DNA of 64,000 bases, from assembly GCF_005298075.1 (NCBI RefSeq), contig NZ_SZZH01000006.1, positions 423,050 through 487,049 on the forward strand, written 5' to 3'. Each line of letters starts with the position of its first letter. Within the stretch, counting starts at the first letter, position 1. Made by a program: the position numbers and the translations under genes. This document shows positions 1 through 11,838 of this stretch, one piece after another. Origin of the DNA: Nakamurella flava (GTDB lineage: Bacteria > Actinomycetota > Actinomycetes > Mycobacteriales > Nakamurellaceae). The notes beneath the pieces are model-generated. The model saw nothing but the letters and a program-made list of their open reading frames with translations, made no database searches and was not told where the DNA came from.

Positions 1-1419
1 CAGGGTCTGCTCCCGTACGCCAACGGCACCCCGAACATGCCGGCCGCCCAGGGGTTCAACACCGCGGTCAGCTTCGTCACCAACACCAACTGGCAGTCCT
101 ACGCCGGCGAGACCGCGCTCGGGTACACGGTGCAGGCCATCGGCCTGACCGTGCAGAACTTCCTGTCCGCCGCCGTCGGCATGGCCGTGATGGCCGCCCT
201 GATCCGCGGTTTCGTCCGCCGAGCGACGGACCGGCTCGGCAACTTCTGGGTCGACCTCACCCGGCTGTCCCTGCGCCTGCTGCTGCCGCTGTCGTTCCTG
301 GCCGCGATCGTGCTGGTGATCGGCGGGGTCATCCAGAACCTGCACGCACCCACCGATGTCACCACCCTGGCCGCCGGGACCCAGACCCTGCCCGGAGGTC
401 TCGTCGCCTCCCAGGAGGCGATCAAGGAGCTGGGCACCAACGGCGGCGGCTACTTCAACGCCAACTCGGCCCATCCGTTCGAGAACCCCAGCGCCCTGAC
501 CAATCTGTTCGAGGTCTTCCTCATGCTGGTCATCCCGTTCTCGCTGCCCCGCACGTTCGGCACGATGGTCGGTAGCGCCAAGCAGGGCCTGGCCATCCTG
601 TCCGTGATGGTCGTGCTGTGGGCCGGCGCGCTGGCCGCCGTCCTGGCGTCCGAGAACGCCCGCGGCGGGATCGCCACCCAGGCCGCCGGCGCCGCCCTGG
701 AGGGCAAGGAGGTGCGGTTCGGCATCCCGCTGTCCGCACTGTTCGCGGTCACCTCGACCGCGACGTCCACCGGGGCCGTCGACGCCACCCACTCCTCGTT
801 CTCCGGGTTCGGCGGCGGCGTCCTGATGCTGAACATGCTGCTCGGCGAGATCTCGCCCGGCGGAACCGGTTCCGGCATCTACGGCATCCTGATGCTGGCC
901 GTGGTCACCGTGTTCATCGCCGGTCTGATGGTCGGTCGGACGCCCACCTACCTGGGCAAGCGGATCGGCGGCGCCGAGATGAAGTGGGTGGCCGGCTATC
1001 TGCTCGTCACCCCGGCCGTCGTGCTGCTCGGTACCGGGGTCGCGCTGTCCGTCGACGCCGGACGCAGCGCCGTCCTCAACCGCGGACCGCACGCACTGTC
1101 CGAGATCGCCTACGCCTTCGCCTCGGCCGGCAACAACAACGGTTCGGCCTTCGCCGGACTGTCGGCCAACAGCGACTTCTACAACATCACCCTGGGTCTG
1201 GCCATGCTCATCGGCCGGCTGCTGCCGATCGCCCTGGTGCTCGGCCTGGCCGGCACCCTGGCCCGTCAACCCGTGCTGGCCGCCCAGACCAGCGGCACCC
1301 TGCCCACCCACCGTCCCCAGTTCGTGACCATGCTCGTCGGTGTGGTCGTCCTCGTCGCCGGCCTGACCTACCTGCCGGCACTGGCCCTGGGACCGATCGC
1401 CGAAGGACTGACCCGATGA
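1..1419 (+). CDS. kdpA: Potassium-transporting ATPase, KdpA subunit (5' partial)
   Basis: K+-binding, pore-forming membrane subunit of the KdpFABC high-affinity potassium pump. The reading frame is open from the first base, so the gene runs off the left edge; about 472 residues are visible of a family that is usually near 550-560. Conserved KdpA pore-loop signatures are present: [19 protein letters not shown] near visible residue 150, [18 protein letters not shown], and the late [10 protein letters not shown] loop. Many hydrophobic membrane segments alternate with these loops. Its stop codon overlaps the kdpB start (ATGA), as expected for a translationally coupled operon. It is not a pseudogene: the truncation is the window boundary. 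Whether kdpF lies upstream cannot be seen. Confidence 0.97.
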   Translation, partial: QGLLPYANGTPNMPAAQGFNTAVSFVTNTNWQSYAGETALGYTVQAIGLTVQNFLSAAVGMAVMAALIRGFVRRATDRLGNFWVDLTRLSLRLLLPLSFLAAIVLVIGGVIQNLHAPTDVTTLAAGTQTLPGGLVASQEAIKELGTNGGGYFNANSAHPFENPSALTNLFEVFLMLVIPFSLPRTFGTMVGSAKQGLAILSVMVVLWAGALAAVLASENARGGIATQAAGAALEGKEVRFGIPLSALFAVTSTATSTGAVDATHSSFSGFGGGVLMLNMLLGEISPGGTGSGIYGILMLAVVTVFIAGLMVGRTPTYLGKRIGGAEMKWVAGYLLVTPAVVLLGTGVALSVDAGRSAVLNRGPHALSEIAYAFASAGNNNGSAFAGLSANSDFYNITLGLAMLIGRLLPIALVLGLAGTLARQPVLAAQTSGTLPTHRPQFVTMLVGVVVLVAGLTYLPALALGPIAEGLTR

Positions 1420-3542
1420 GCGCCCCGGTGCTCCCTCGCCCCGACCAGACCACCGAGAACCCCGGCAGCACCGGCGATGTCACCGCCAAGATCGGTGGAG
1501 GGGTGTTCCGCCCGGCCGCCCTGGTGGCCGCGCTGCCCACCGCGCTGCGCAACCTCGACCCCCGCGTCATGGTCCGCAACCCGGTCATGTTCGTGGTGCT
1601 CGTCGGCGCCGCGCTGTGCACGGTGCTGTGTTTCACCGAGCCCAGCGGGTTCGTCATCGCGGTCACCGTCTGGCTGTGGTTGACCGTGCTGTTCGCCAAC
1701 CTGGCCGACGCCGTGGCCGAGGGCCGCGGCAAGGCCCAGGCCGCCACCCTGCGCGCCGCCCGGGACACCGGCGTCGCCCGCAGGCTCGACCCGTCGGCCG
1801 GGACCGCGGCGTCCACCGCGGTGGTCACCGAGATCGCCGCCGCCGACCTGCAGGTCGGTGATCTGGTGGTGTGCGAGGCCGGTGATGTCATCCCCGGCGA
1901 CGGCGATGTCGTCGAGGGGGTGGCCAGCGTCGACGAGTCGGCCATCACCGGCGAGTCCGCCCCGGTCATCCGGGAGTCCGGTGGCGACCGGTCGTCGGTC
2001 ACCGGTGGCACCCGGGTGCTGTCGGACCGGATCGTCGTGCAGATCACGACCAAGCCGGGCGAGAGTTTCGTCGATCGGATGATCGCGCTCGTCGAGGGGT
2101 CGAGCCGCCAGAAGACGCCGAACGAGATCGCCCTGAGCATCCTGCTGGCCGCGCTGACCATCGTGTTCCTGCTGGTCACGGTGGTGCTGTCGCCGATGGC
2201 CGACTTCGCCGGCGCGCCGCAGTCGATCGTCGTGCTGGTCGCCCTGCTGGTCTGCCTGATCCCGACGACGATCGGCGCACTGGTCGCCGCCATCGGCGTC
2301 GCCGGGATGGACCGGCTGGTGCAGCACAACGTGCTGGCCATGAGCGGCCGCGCGGTCGAGGCCGCCGGTGACGTGTCCACCCTGCTGCTGGACAAGACCG
2401 GCACCATCACGTTCGGCAATCGCCGGGCCAGCCGGCTGATCCCCGCCCCGGGGGTCTCCGAGACCGACCTGGCCACCGCCGCGCTCGTTGCCAGCGGCGC
2501 CGACGAGACCCCGGAGGGCCGTTCGCTGGTCGAGCTCTGTGTCAGCGAGTTCGGCCTGACCGAGCGGGCTGTCGATCCGGAACGGGTCGTCGAGTTCAGC
2601 GCGGTCACCCGGATGAGCGGCGTCGACGGCCCGGACGGCCAGATTCGCAAGGGCGCCGTGTCCGCGGTCGCCCGCTGGGTCACCGACCAGGGCGCCACCG
2701 TCCCGGCCGAGTCCCTGGCCACCGCCGACGAGATCTCGTCCACCGGTGGGACCCCGCTGCTGGTCGCCGAGACCCGGAGCGGGGCAACGGGTCCGGCGGC
2801 CCGGGTGCTGGGCGTCGTGCACCTCAAGGACGTCGTCAAGCCGGGCATCGCCGAGCGGTTCGCGCAACTGCGGGCCATGGGCATCCGCACCGTCATGATC
2901 ACCGGCGACACCACCCTCACCGCACGGTCCATCGCCGCCGAGGCCGGGGTCGACGACTTCCTGGCCGAGGCCACCCCGGAGGACAAACTCGCCTACATCC
3001 GCAAGGAGCAGGAGGGCGGCCGTATCGTCGCCATGTCCGGCGACGGCACCAACGACGCCCCCGCGCTGGCCCAGGCCGACGTCGGGGTGGCCATGAACAC
3101 CGGCACGGCCGCGGCCAAGGAGGCCGGCAACATGGTCGACCTCGACTCCAGCCCCACCAAGCTGCTGGACATCGTGGAGATCGGCAAGCAGTTGCTCATC
3201 ACCCGCGGCGCGCTCACCACGTTCTCGCTGGCCAACGACGTGGCCAAGTACTTCGCGATCCTGCCGGCCATGTTCGTCGGCGCCTACCCGGGCCTCGCGG
3301 CGCTGAACATCATGCACCTGTCGTCGCCGACCTCGGCGATCCTGTCGGCCGTCGTCTTCAACGCGCTGGTGATCATCGCGCTCATCCCGCTGGCCATCCG
3401 CGGCGTCCGTTACCGGCCGTCGTCGGCGTCCCGGCTGCTGACCCGCAACCTGCTGATCTACGGCCTCGGCGGCCTGATCGTCCCCTTCATCGGCATCAAG
3501 CTCCTCGACATGGGGCTGTCCCTCATCCCCGGAATCGCGTGA
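1416..3542 (+). CDS. kdpB: Potassium-transporting P-type ATPase, KdpB subunit
   Basis: Catalytic P-type ATPase subunit that hydrolyses ATP to energise K+ import through KdpA. The 708-residue length is normal for KdpB. Visible motifs are the actuator TGES around residue 178, the phosphorylated Asp in DKTGT at residue 326, and the hinge [20 protein letters not shown] near residue 542, with paired hydrophobic segments before and after. I chose the ATG that overlaps the kdpA stop (ATGA); the frame is open further upstream, but only as a shadow of kdpA. It ends by overlapping the GTG of kdpC. Confidence 0.98.
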   Translation: MSAPVLPRPDQTTENPGSTGDVTAKIGGGVFRPAALVAALPTALRNLDPRVMVRNPVMFVVLVGAALCTVLCFTEPSGFVIAVTVWLWLTVLFANLADAVAEGRGKAQAATLRAARDTGVARRLDPSAGTAASTAVVTEIAAADLQVGDLVVCEAGDVIPGDGDVVEGVASVDESAITGESAPVIRESGGDRSSVTGGTRVLSDRIVVQITTKPGESFVDRMIALVEGSSRQKTPNEIALSILLAALTIVFLLVTVVLSPMADFAGAPQSIVVLVALLVCLIPTTIGALVAAIGVAGMDRLVQHNVLAMSGRAVEAAGDVSTLLLDKTGTITFGNRRASRLIPAPGVSETDLATAALVASGADETPEGRSLVELCVSEFGLTERAVDPERVVEFSAVTRMSGVDGPDGQIRKGAVSAVARWVTDQGATVPAESLATADEISSTGGTPLLVAETRSGATGPAARVLGVVHLKDVVKPGIAERFAQLRAMGIRTVMITGDTTLTARSIAAEAGVDDFLAEATPEDKLAYIRKEQEGGRIVAMSGDGTNDAPALAQADVGVAMNTGTAAAKEAGNMVDLDSSPTKLLDIVEIGKQLLITRGALTTFSLANDVAKYFAILPAMFVGAYPGLAALNIMHLSSPTSAILSAVVFNALVIIALIPLAIRGVRYRPSSASRLLTRNLLIYGLGGLIVPFIGIKLLDMGLSLIPGIA

Positions 3543-4231
3543 TCACCATGAGCACCCCCCACGGCCGCGAGTCGGCCTCCGACACCCTCTCCGCCGCTCG
3601 CGTCCTGTCCGACCGGGCCGACACCCGACCGACGGCGACGGCGCTGCTGTCCATCGGCGGGCGGCAGCTGCTGGTCGCCGTTCGCGCGCTGCTGGTCTTC
3701 ACCGTGCTGCTCGGCGTCGGCTACCCGCTGGTGGTATTCGGCATCGGCCAGCTCATCGCCCCCGACCGGGCCAACGGGTCCCTGGTCACCGACGCCGCCG
3801 GGCAGACCGTCGGCTCCTCCCTGATCGGCCAGCAGTTCGCCGGCGACCAGTGGTTCCTCGGCCGGCCGTCCGCCGCCGGCGACGGGTACGACGCGATGTC
3901 CTCCGGCGGCTCCAACCTGTCGGCGGACAGCGCCGACCTGCAGGCCACCATCGAGCAGCGGCGGGCCGAGATCGCCGCGGCCGACGGGGTCGACCCGGCC
4001 GCGGTGCCGGCCGACGCGGTCACCGCTTCGGGATCCGGCCTGGACCCCGACATCAGCCCCGCCTACGCGCTCGAACAGGTCGACCGAGTCGCCGCCGCGC
4101 GCAACCTGCCCGCCGATCAGGTCCGCGATCTGGTGGAATCGCAGACCGAGGGTCGTGCCCTCGGCTTCGTGGGGGAGGAACGGGTGAACGTGCTGGAGCT
4201 CAACCTCGCGCTGACCCGGCTCGGCTCCTGA
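3539..4231 (+). CDS. kdpC: Potassium-transporting ATPase, KdpC subunit
   Basis: Small accessory subunit of the Kdp pump with a single N-terminal membrane anchor (hydrophobic stretch near residues 46-70, [20 protein letters not shown]) and a soluble domain carrying KdpC signatures such as [14 protein letters not shown] and DPDISPAYA. The GTG start overlaps the kdpB stop (GTGA). An ATG three codons later (3548) is an equally usable start. The 30-residue polar segment before the membrane anchor is longer than in many KdpC proteins, so a later start cannot be excluded. Four bases separate it from kdpD. Confidence 0.96.
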   Translation: MITMSTPHGRESASDTLSAARVLSDRADTRPTATALLSIGGRQLLVAVRALLVFTVLLGVGYPLVVFGIGQLIAPDRANGSLVTDAAGQTVGSSLIGQQFAGDQWFLGRPSAAGDGYDAMSSGGSNLSADSADLQATIEQRRAEIAAADGVDPAAVPADAVTASGSGLDPDISPAYALEQVDRVAAARNLPADQVRDLVESQTEGRALGFVGEERVNVLELNLALTRLGS

Positions 4232-4235
4232 CTCC

Positions 4236-6815
4236 GTGACCAACGACCCAGCGCACTCGACCCCGGCCGTCGGTTCCGGCCGGGGTCGGTTGCGGGTGTA
4301 CCTGGGCGCCGCCCCGGGGGTCGGCAAGACCGTGGCCATGCTGTCCGAGGGGCGGCGGCGGGCCGAACGGGGCACGGACGTCGTTGTCGCTGTCATGGAG
4401 GACCACGGCCGGGACTTCACCGCCCAGGCGGTCGGCGAGCTGCCCGTCCTGCCCCGCCGCCGGGTCGAGCACCGCGGCGTGGTGGTCACCGAGATGGACA
4501 CCGCCGCCGTGCTGGCCCGCCGTCCCGCGGTCGCGCTGGTCGACGAGCTCGCCCACACCAACGCGGTCGGGTCCACGAACCCCAAGCGTTGGCAGGACGT
4601 GCAGGAACTGCTTGCCGCCGGGATCGACGTCATCACCACCGTCAATGTGCAACACCTCGAGTCGCTCAACGACGTGGTCGCCGCGATCACCGGGGTGCGG
4701 CAGCAGGAGACGGTGCCGGATGCGGTGGTGCGGGCGGCCGAGCAGATCGAACTGGTCGACATGACCCCGCAGGCGCTGCGCCGCCGCATGGCCCACGGTC
4801 ACGTCTACCCGGCCGAACGCATCGACACCGCGCTGGGCAACTTCTTCCGGGAGGGCAACCTGACCGCGCTGCGGGAGCTCGCCCTGCTCTGGGTGGCCGA
4901 CCGCGTCGAGGAGGGGTTGGAGCGCTACCGCACCGATCACGGCATCACCGGGTCGTGGCCGGCCCGCGAACGCATCGTCGTCTGCATGTCCGGCGCCCCC
5001 GAGGACGCCGCGCTGCTTCGCCGCGGGGCGCGCGTCGCCGGCCGGGTGTCCGGACGTTCACTGGTGGCCGTGCACGTCGTCCGCTCCGACGGCACCGCCA
5101 CGGGGGCCGGCAGCGCGACACTGGAAAAGCTCCGGCTGATCACCGAGAGCCTCGGCGGCACGATGCATCTCGTCGTCGGTGACGACGTCGCCGCCACCGT
5201 GCTCGACTTCGCCCGGGCGGTGAACGGCAGCCGGATCGTCGTCGGGTCGTCCCGGCACGGCCGGTTCACCCGGCTAGTGCGGCCCAGCGTCGCGCAGGCC
5301 ATCGTCGACGGATCCGGCGACATCGACGTGCTGGTGGTGACCTCCCGCTCGGCGGGGTCGCGGCCGGCCACCGTACTGCGCACCGCCCGGCGCGGCCCGC
5401 AGCGCTGGACCTCCTGGCTGGCCGCCGTGCTCATCCCCGTGCTGCTGGCCCTGGCGCTGCTGCCGCTGCGGGGTGCGCTCAACCTGACCACCGTGCTGCT
5501 GGTCTTTCAGCTCGGTGTGCTCGGCAATGCGCTGATCGGCGGTGTGCTGCCAGCCGCGGCAGCCGCGGTCACCGCCGGGGTGCTGGCCAACCTGCTCTTC
5601 GTCCCACCGCTGGGTTCGCTGACCATCGCCCAGCCCGAGAACGCTTTCGCGATCGTCGTCTTCGTCATCGTCGGGGTGACGGTGGCGTCGGTGGTGGACC
5701 GCAGCGCCCAACGGGCGGTGGAGGCGGCCCGCGGCCGGGCCGAGGCGCAGATGATCGCCGCGGCGGCCACCGGCATCGCCGAGGACGCCGACCCGGTCCA
5801 CGCGGTGCTGGAGCAGGTCCGGGTGGCGTTCGGGATGCGGCGGGCCCGACTGCTCCACGGTGCCGACGACACCGTCGCCGCCGAGGGGGAGGTCATGGCC
5901 GAGGTCGGCGCCGGGGACCCGGATGCGACCGACGACGTCACCATCCCGGTCGGTCGGGACGGGCTGGAGCTGGGCCTGCTCGGCCGCACCCTGCCCGGCA
6001 GCGACCGCCGGCTGGCCGAGGTGTTCGCCGCCCAGGCCGGTCTGGCCGCCGAGCGGCAACGACTGGCCGCCGAGGCCCAGGCGACCGCAAAACTCCGGGC
6101 CGCCGACCGGGTCCGCACCGCGGTGCTGGCCGCGGTCTCCCACGACCTGCGCACTCCGTTGGCCACGGTGAAGGCGTCGGTGTCCAGCCTGCGCGATCCC
6201 AGCATCGACTTCGACCCGGCCGACCGGTCCGAACTGCTGGCCGCCGCCGATGAGGCCGCCGACCAGCTGGACCGGCTGCTGGCCAACCTGCTCGACCTGT
6301 CCCGCCTGCAGACCGGCGTGCTGGTGCCGGTACTGCGGCCCCGCTCGGTCGACGAGGTGGTGCACCCGGCGCTCCTGGGCCTGCCGCCGGGGACCATCGA
6401 GGACCGCATCCCCGACGACCTGCCGCTGGTCTCCACCGACGCCGGCCTGCTGGAACGGGTCATCGCCAACCTGGTCGGCAACGCGGTCCGGCACCGCGGG
6501 GACCGACCGGTCCGGCTGCTGGCCGGGGTGGTCCCGGGGAACGGACCGGGGACCCTGCAGATCCGTATCGTCGATCACGGGCCCGGCGTCCCGATGGACC
6601 GTCGGGAGACAATGTTCGCCCCGTTCCAGCGGCTGGGGGATGCGCCCGACGGCGCCGGCCTCGGCCTCGGTCTGGCGGTCGCCCGGGGGCTGGCCGAGGC
6701 GGTCGGCGCGACCATCGAGGTCGACGACACCCCCGGCGGCGGGCTGACCATGGTGGTGACGGTGCCGCTGTGGGACCCGGATCGCACTGATCGTGCGGCG
6801 GAGGTGACGGGATGA
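4236..6815 (+). CDS. kdpD: Osmosensitive K+ channel histidine kinase KdpD
   Basis: Membrane sensor kinase that controls kdp transcription in response to K+ limitation or turgor. The domain order is complete: N-terminal KdpD ATP-binding domain with Walker A (GAAPGVGKT, residues 24-32) and Walker-B-like DELAHTN; a Usp-like domain around residues 245-375; four membrane segments around residues 390-490 (DUF4118); a HisKA phospho-acceptor with VSHDLRTP, His636; and a HATPase domain with NLVGNAVRH, DHGPGVP and GAGLGLGLAVA. The 859-residue length is typical. It starts with GTG right after kdpC and overlaps kdpE (ATGA), so sensor and pump are probably one transcription unit. Confidence 0.97.
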   Translation: MTNDPAHSTPAVGSGRGRLRVYLGAAPGVGKTVAMLSEGRRRAERGTDVVVAVMEDHGRDFTAQAVGELPVLPRRRVEHRGVVVTEMDTAAVLARRPAVALVDELAHTNAVGSTNPKRWQDVQELLAAGIDVITTVNVQHLESLNDVVAAITGVRQQETVPDAVVRAAEQIELVDMTPQALRRRMAHGHVYPAERIDTALGNFFREGNLTALRELALLWVADRVEEGLERYRTDHGITGSWPARERIVVCMSGAPEDAALLRRGARVAGRVSGRSLVAVHVVRSDGTATGAGSATLEKLRLITESLGGTMHLVVGDDVAATVLDFARAVNGSRIVVGSSRHGRFTRLVRPSVAQAIVDGSGDIDVLVVTSRSAGSRPATVLRTARRGPQRWTSWLAAVLIPVLLALALLPLRGALNLTTVLLVFQLGVLGNALIGGVLPAAAAAVTAGVLANLLFVPPLGSLTIAQPENAFAIVVFVIVGVTVASVVDRSAQRAVEAARGRAEAQMIAAAATGIAEDADPVHAVLEQVRVAFGMRRARLLHGADDTVAAEGEVMAEVGAGDPDATDDVTIPVGRDGLELGLLGRTLPGSDRRLAEVFAAQAGLAAERQRLAAEAQATAKLRAADRVRTAVLAAVSHDLRTPLATVKASVSSLRDPSIDFDPADRSELLAAADEAADQLDRLLANLLDLSRLQTGVLVPVLRPRSVDEVVHPALLGLPPGTIEDRIPDDLPLVSTDAGLLERVIANLVGNAVRHRGDRPVRLLAGVVPGNGPGTLQIRIVDHGPGVPMDRRETMFAPFQRLGDAPDGAGLGLGLAVARGLAEAVGATIEVDDTPGGGLTMVVTVPLWDPDRTDRAAEVTG

Positions 6816-7501
6816 CCAAGGTCCTGGTGGTCGACGACGATCCGGCGCTGGCCCGCGCGCTCGGCATCAACCTGCGCGCCCACGGCTACGACGTGCTGGT
6901 GGTCGGGACCGGCCGGGCCGCGCTGACCGAGGCGGGCCGGGCCCACCCCGACGTCATCGTGCTGGATCTCGGGCTGCCCGACCTCGACGGTTTGGAGGTG
7001 CTGGCCGGGGTGCGCGGCTGGTCCCCGGTGCCGGTGATCGTGCTGTCCGCCCGGTCGACCTCGGCCGAGAAGGTGGCCGCGCTGGACGCCGGCGCCGACG
7101 ATTACGTGACCAAGCCGTTCGGCATGGACGAGCTGCTGGCGCGTATCCGGGCCGCCGCCCGCCGGGCCCAGGTGGCCACGGGGCCGGTCGCGACTAGCGA
7201 CGTGGTGACCACCCCCGACTTCACCGTCGAGCTGACCGCCCACCGGGTGACCCGCGGCGGCCAGCCGGTCCGGCTGACCCCGACCGAGTGGTCGCTGTTG
7301 GAGATGCTGGTCCGCCACCCTGGGCAGCTGGTCGGCCGCGAGACCCTGCTGACCGAGGTGTGGGGGCCGGCGTACAAGGACGAGACCCACTACCTGCGAG
7401 TCTATTTCGCCCAGTTGCGCCGCAAGCTGGAGCCGGACCCGGCGCACCCGCGGTACCTGATCACCGAGGCGGGAGTGGGCTATCGGTTCGAACCGGCGTG
7501 A
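6812..7501 (+). CDS. kdpE: Response regulator KdpE (OmpR family)
   Basis: DNA-binding partner of KdpD. The receiver domain spans residues 1-118, with the acidic pocket VDDD (residues 7-10), phospho-acceptor Asp52 in VLDLGLPD, and the conserved Lys of YVTKPF. A winged-helix output domain follows, with the OmpR-type recognition end HYLRVYFAQLRRKLE and ITEAGVGYRF. The 229-residue length is typical. The ATG overlaps the kdpD stop. This is the last gene of the kdp operon; 55 bases with no clear terminator separate it from the convergent gene that follows. Confidence 0.97.
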   Translation: MTKVLVVDDDPALARALGINLRAHGYDVLVVGTGRAALTEAGRAHPDVIVLDLGLPDLDGLEVLAGVRGWSPVPVIVLSARSTSAEKVAALDAGADDYVTKPFGMDELLARIRAAARRAQVATGPVATSDVVTTPDFTVELTAHRVTRGGQPVRLTPTEWSLLEMLVRHPGQLVGRETLLTEVWGPAYKDETHYLRVYFAQLRRKLEPDPAHPRYLITEAGVGYRFEPA

Positions 7502-7556
7502 CGAGTGAGCCGACAGCAGTGAAACGGCGTTGAGTCCATGCCGAGACGCTCAGTAC

Positions 7557-8543
7557 CTACTCGATGGTCGAAGTGCGAAGGCGTTCCGCGCGAGAACGCA
7601 AGACACCGTCCATCCGGTCGTACATCGCGACCAAAGTGCGTGCCGCCCACACGATGAGTCGCTCACGTTCGTCGGAGTCTTCGAGGTCCGAGACCGGCTG
7701 GTAGCTCGCGATGCGGCACGCCTTCCTGTCGTCGAGCCGTTCCCAGCTCAGCTGACCCAGGGTCTCTTCCCAATCGGCCGCCTCCGAATGGATCTCATCA
7801 AAGAGCCGCTTGTTCAGATCCGCCGATCCGCTGTCGATATAGGCCTCGACGCGCAAGGTTGACCGCTGACCAAAAGCAAAGCCCCACCGCCCCCACCGTC
7901 CTCCCGCGAAGTTGATCCAGTTCTGCCTTCCGATGTGTGGCATCCGGATAGCGGGTCGAGACTCGCCAACTGCAGACAAGACGTCGCGGAAGAAGCGTTG
8001 GCGTTCGTCGTTGGCGCCGTCGGCTTGACCGGCAAGCGCGGCGCCAGATTGTTTGACGCCTTTTTGCCACCAGTTCGGACGTGCCACCACCTCGAAGATC
8101 GGCGCTCTCGGACCGCTCTCCCCGATTTGGACGACTCCGACCTCAACCCCAAAAAAGTCGACGCCACTGTCGGTCCGCTCATTCAACCAATCGAAGGCAC
8201 GGCGATGGTCGTCCCGGAAGCGAGGCGCGACCCATACCACTGCGGTCGCCTCGAGCCCAGAGGCATAGACCAACAGTTGACCCAGGTGGCCGTGATCGGT
8301 TCTCTCCAGCTGATTTTCGACGATGACGATGCGCCCGTCGTCAGCCTCGGCTTGTATGTCCAGGCGAAAGTCACCCACGATGACCTCGGTGCCGATGAGG
8401 GTCAGGGTCATACCGAGTTCGTCGGCTAGGACATCCAGGTTCTCGGCGAGCCAGGGTGTGAAGTCGCCCGCCTCCGAGATCCATACGTCACGCGCGTTGG
8501 CCACGCGACTCAGTCGCCCCAAGCCCTTGCTGTCCAGTTCCAT
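7557..8543 (-). CDS. DUF4268-type protein with PD-(D/E)XK-like nuclease domain
   Basis: A 328-residue orphan protein. Residues ~40-125 look like a restriction-endonuclease-type fold: Asp62 in GDFRLDI, then Glu76-x-Gln78 in IVIVENQLE, followed by a helix containing HGHLGQLLVYA. This is the D...ExQ variant of the PD-(D/E)XK signature seen in DUF4268-class proteins. The C-terminal part (~185-328) has the DUF4268-like 'RQNWINFAGGRWGRWGF' region. Family assignment is recognition by eye. Base composition is visibly lower in GC than its neighbours and codon choice is less biased, which suggests horizontal acquisition. There is no methylase or helicase partner beside it, so a role in restriction or defence is only inference. 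Confidence 0.7.
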   Translation of the reverse strand: MELDSKGLGRLSRVANARDVWISEAGDFTPWLAENLDVLADELGMTLTLIGTEVIVGDFRLDIQAEADDGRIVIVENQLERTDHGHLGQLLVYASGLEATAVVWVAPRFRDDHRRAFDWLNERTDSGVDFFGVEVGVVQIGESGPRAPIFEVVARPNWWQKGVKQSGAALAGQADGANDERQRFFRDVLSAVGESRPAIRMPHIGRQNWINFAGGRWGRWGFAFGQRSTLRVEAYIDSGSADLNKRLFDEIHSEAADWEETLGQLSWERLDDRKACRIASYQPVSDLEDSDERERLIVWAARTLVAMYDRMDGVLRSRAERLRTSTIE

Positions 8544-8761
8544 ACCTGTGACTTACCAGTTCACCTTGGTGCGGCAGATGTACCCGCGCCGGTTCCAGGA
8601 GCACTCTTCTTCGAGCTCTCGAACGTTGGATCGTTGCCGGCGTGAGCCCGAAGATGCCGGCGCAGACGACGCCGGGTGGCGCACCGGCCGCGCCACGTCC
8701 GGCCCGCGGTCGATGACGGAGGTCACTCGGCTTGGTGACGACAGAACTTGCATACTCTGCA

Positions 8762-11097
<2,336 letters not shown>

Positions 11098-11117
11098 CGG
11101 CGCTGGAGCAGGGCCGA

Positions 11118-11159
11118 CGACGAGCCCGGCGGAGCCCTAGGGGTTCACCGGGCTCGTCG
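11118..11159. terminator. Bidirectional terminator candidate between convergent genes
   Basis: Inverted repeat with 12-bp arms (CGACGAGCCCGG / CCGGGCTCGTCG) and an 18-base loop, between the end of the MFS gene and the oppositely oriented membrane protein gene. The right arm lies inside the last codons of the latter. No T-run follows, as is common in high-GC actinobacteria. Confidence 0.6.
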
Positions 11160-11685
11160 CGACCGACTCCCGCCGATACCGCAGCAGCACCACGGCCAGG
11201 CGCGCGACGGACTCGGCCAGCAGGAAGGCGAGGAGTCCGACGACCAGGAACGGGAACACGCCCTGACGCGGCAGCAGATCCTGCTCGGCGACGAGCTTGA
11301 CGATCAGCAACAGCAGCAGGGCGAGCACCGACTCGATGCTGAACCGCAGAACCACACCGTGGAGCGGGGGAACGGCCCGGACGAAGGTCGACCGGGCGCG
11401 GTAGACGCCGAATGCCGCTCCGACGACGGCACCGATGGCGGCCCACAGCATCGACGGCAGCCCGGCGTCGACGTGGCTGAGGAACACCGATCCGACGACG
11501 ACCAGGGCGAAGACCGGCTCGACGACCTGCAGCAGCAGCGTCCGGAACCGCTCACCCCTGCGCAGGTGCAGTCCGGGATGCGCGGCGGCGATCTCCCGCC
11601 CCCGGCGGATCTCCCGGACCATCACGACGAGGACCAACAGGACCACCAACGACGACACCGACACCGCAAGCTCCCCGATACTCAT
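11137..11685 (-). CDS. Hypothetical integral membrane protein
   Basis: I do not recognise a family for this 182-residue protein. It has about five hydrophobic segments: residues ~5-23 right after the start, ~52-70 (VVEPVFALVVVGSVFLS), ~78-95, ~115-132 (VLALLLLLIVKLV) and ~146-168. Basic stretches lie between them (REIRRGREIA, YRARSTF, LLRYRRES). There is no signal peptide or catalytic motif. The coding bias is good, and an upstream gap of about 150 bases to the thiolase end suggests its own short transcription unit. Confidence 0.7.
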   Translation of the reverse strand: MSIGELAVSVSSLVVLLVLVVMVREIRRGREIAAAHPGLHLRRGERFRTLLLQVVEPVFALVVVGSVFLSHVDAGLPSMLWAAIGAVVGAAFGVYRARSTFVRAVPPLHGVVLRFSIESVLALLLLLIVKLVAEQDLLPRQGVFPFLVVGLLAFLLAESVARLAVVLLRYRRESVATSPVNP

Positions 11686-11838
11686 GACGCATCAGTCGTT
11701 CCTCCTCACCGTGGGGGCGGCGGTGGCGGAGCCGGACGCATCGCGCCCATGTTCACCCGAAGAGGCCTCGGTCGTCGATCGCAGGGATGGGCCGCCCAGC
11801 ACGCGCGGTCGGACGGTGCTGCGCGATGGGACCGCCGA

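Noticed and set aside
1208..2986. Long minus-strand open frame of about 590 codons across kdpA-kdpB
   Set aside because: It is the GC-driven shadow of kdpB: low-complexity Ser/Arg/Thr composition, no motifs, and the opposite strand has a perfect KdpB. The same applies to the very long frames opposite the MFS gene (8938-11085), opposite dnaB (15345-17138) and opposite the receiver/xyl genes (44879-47014).
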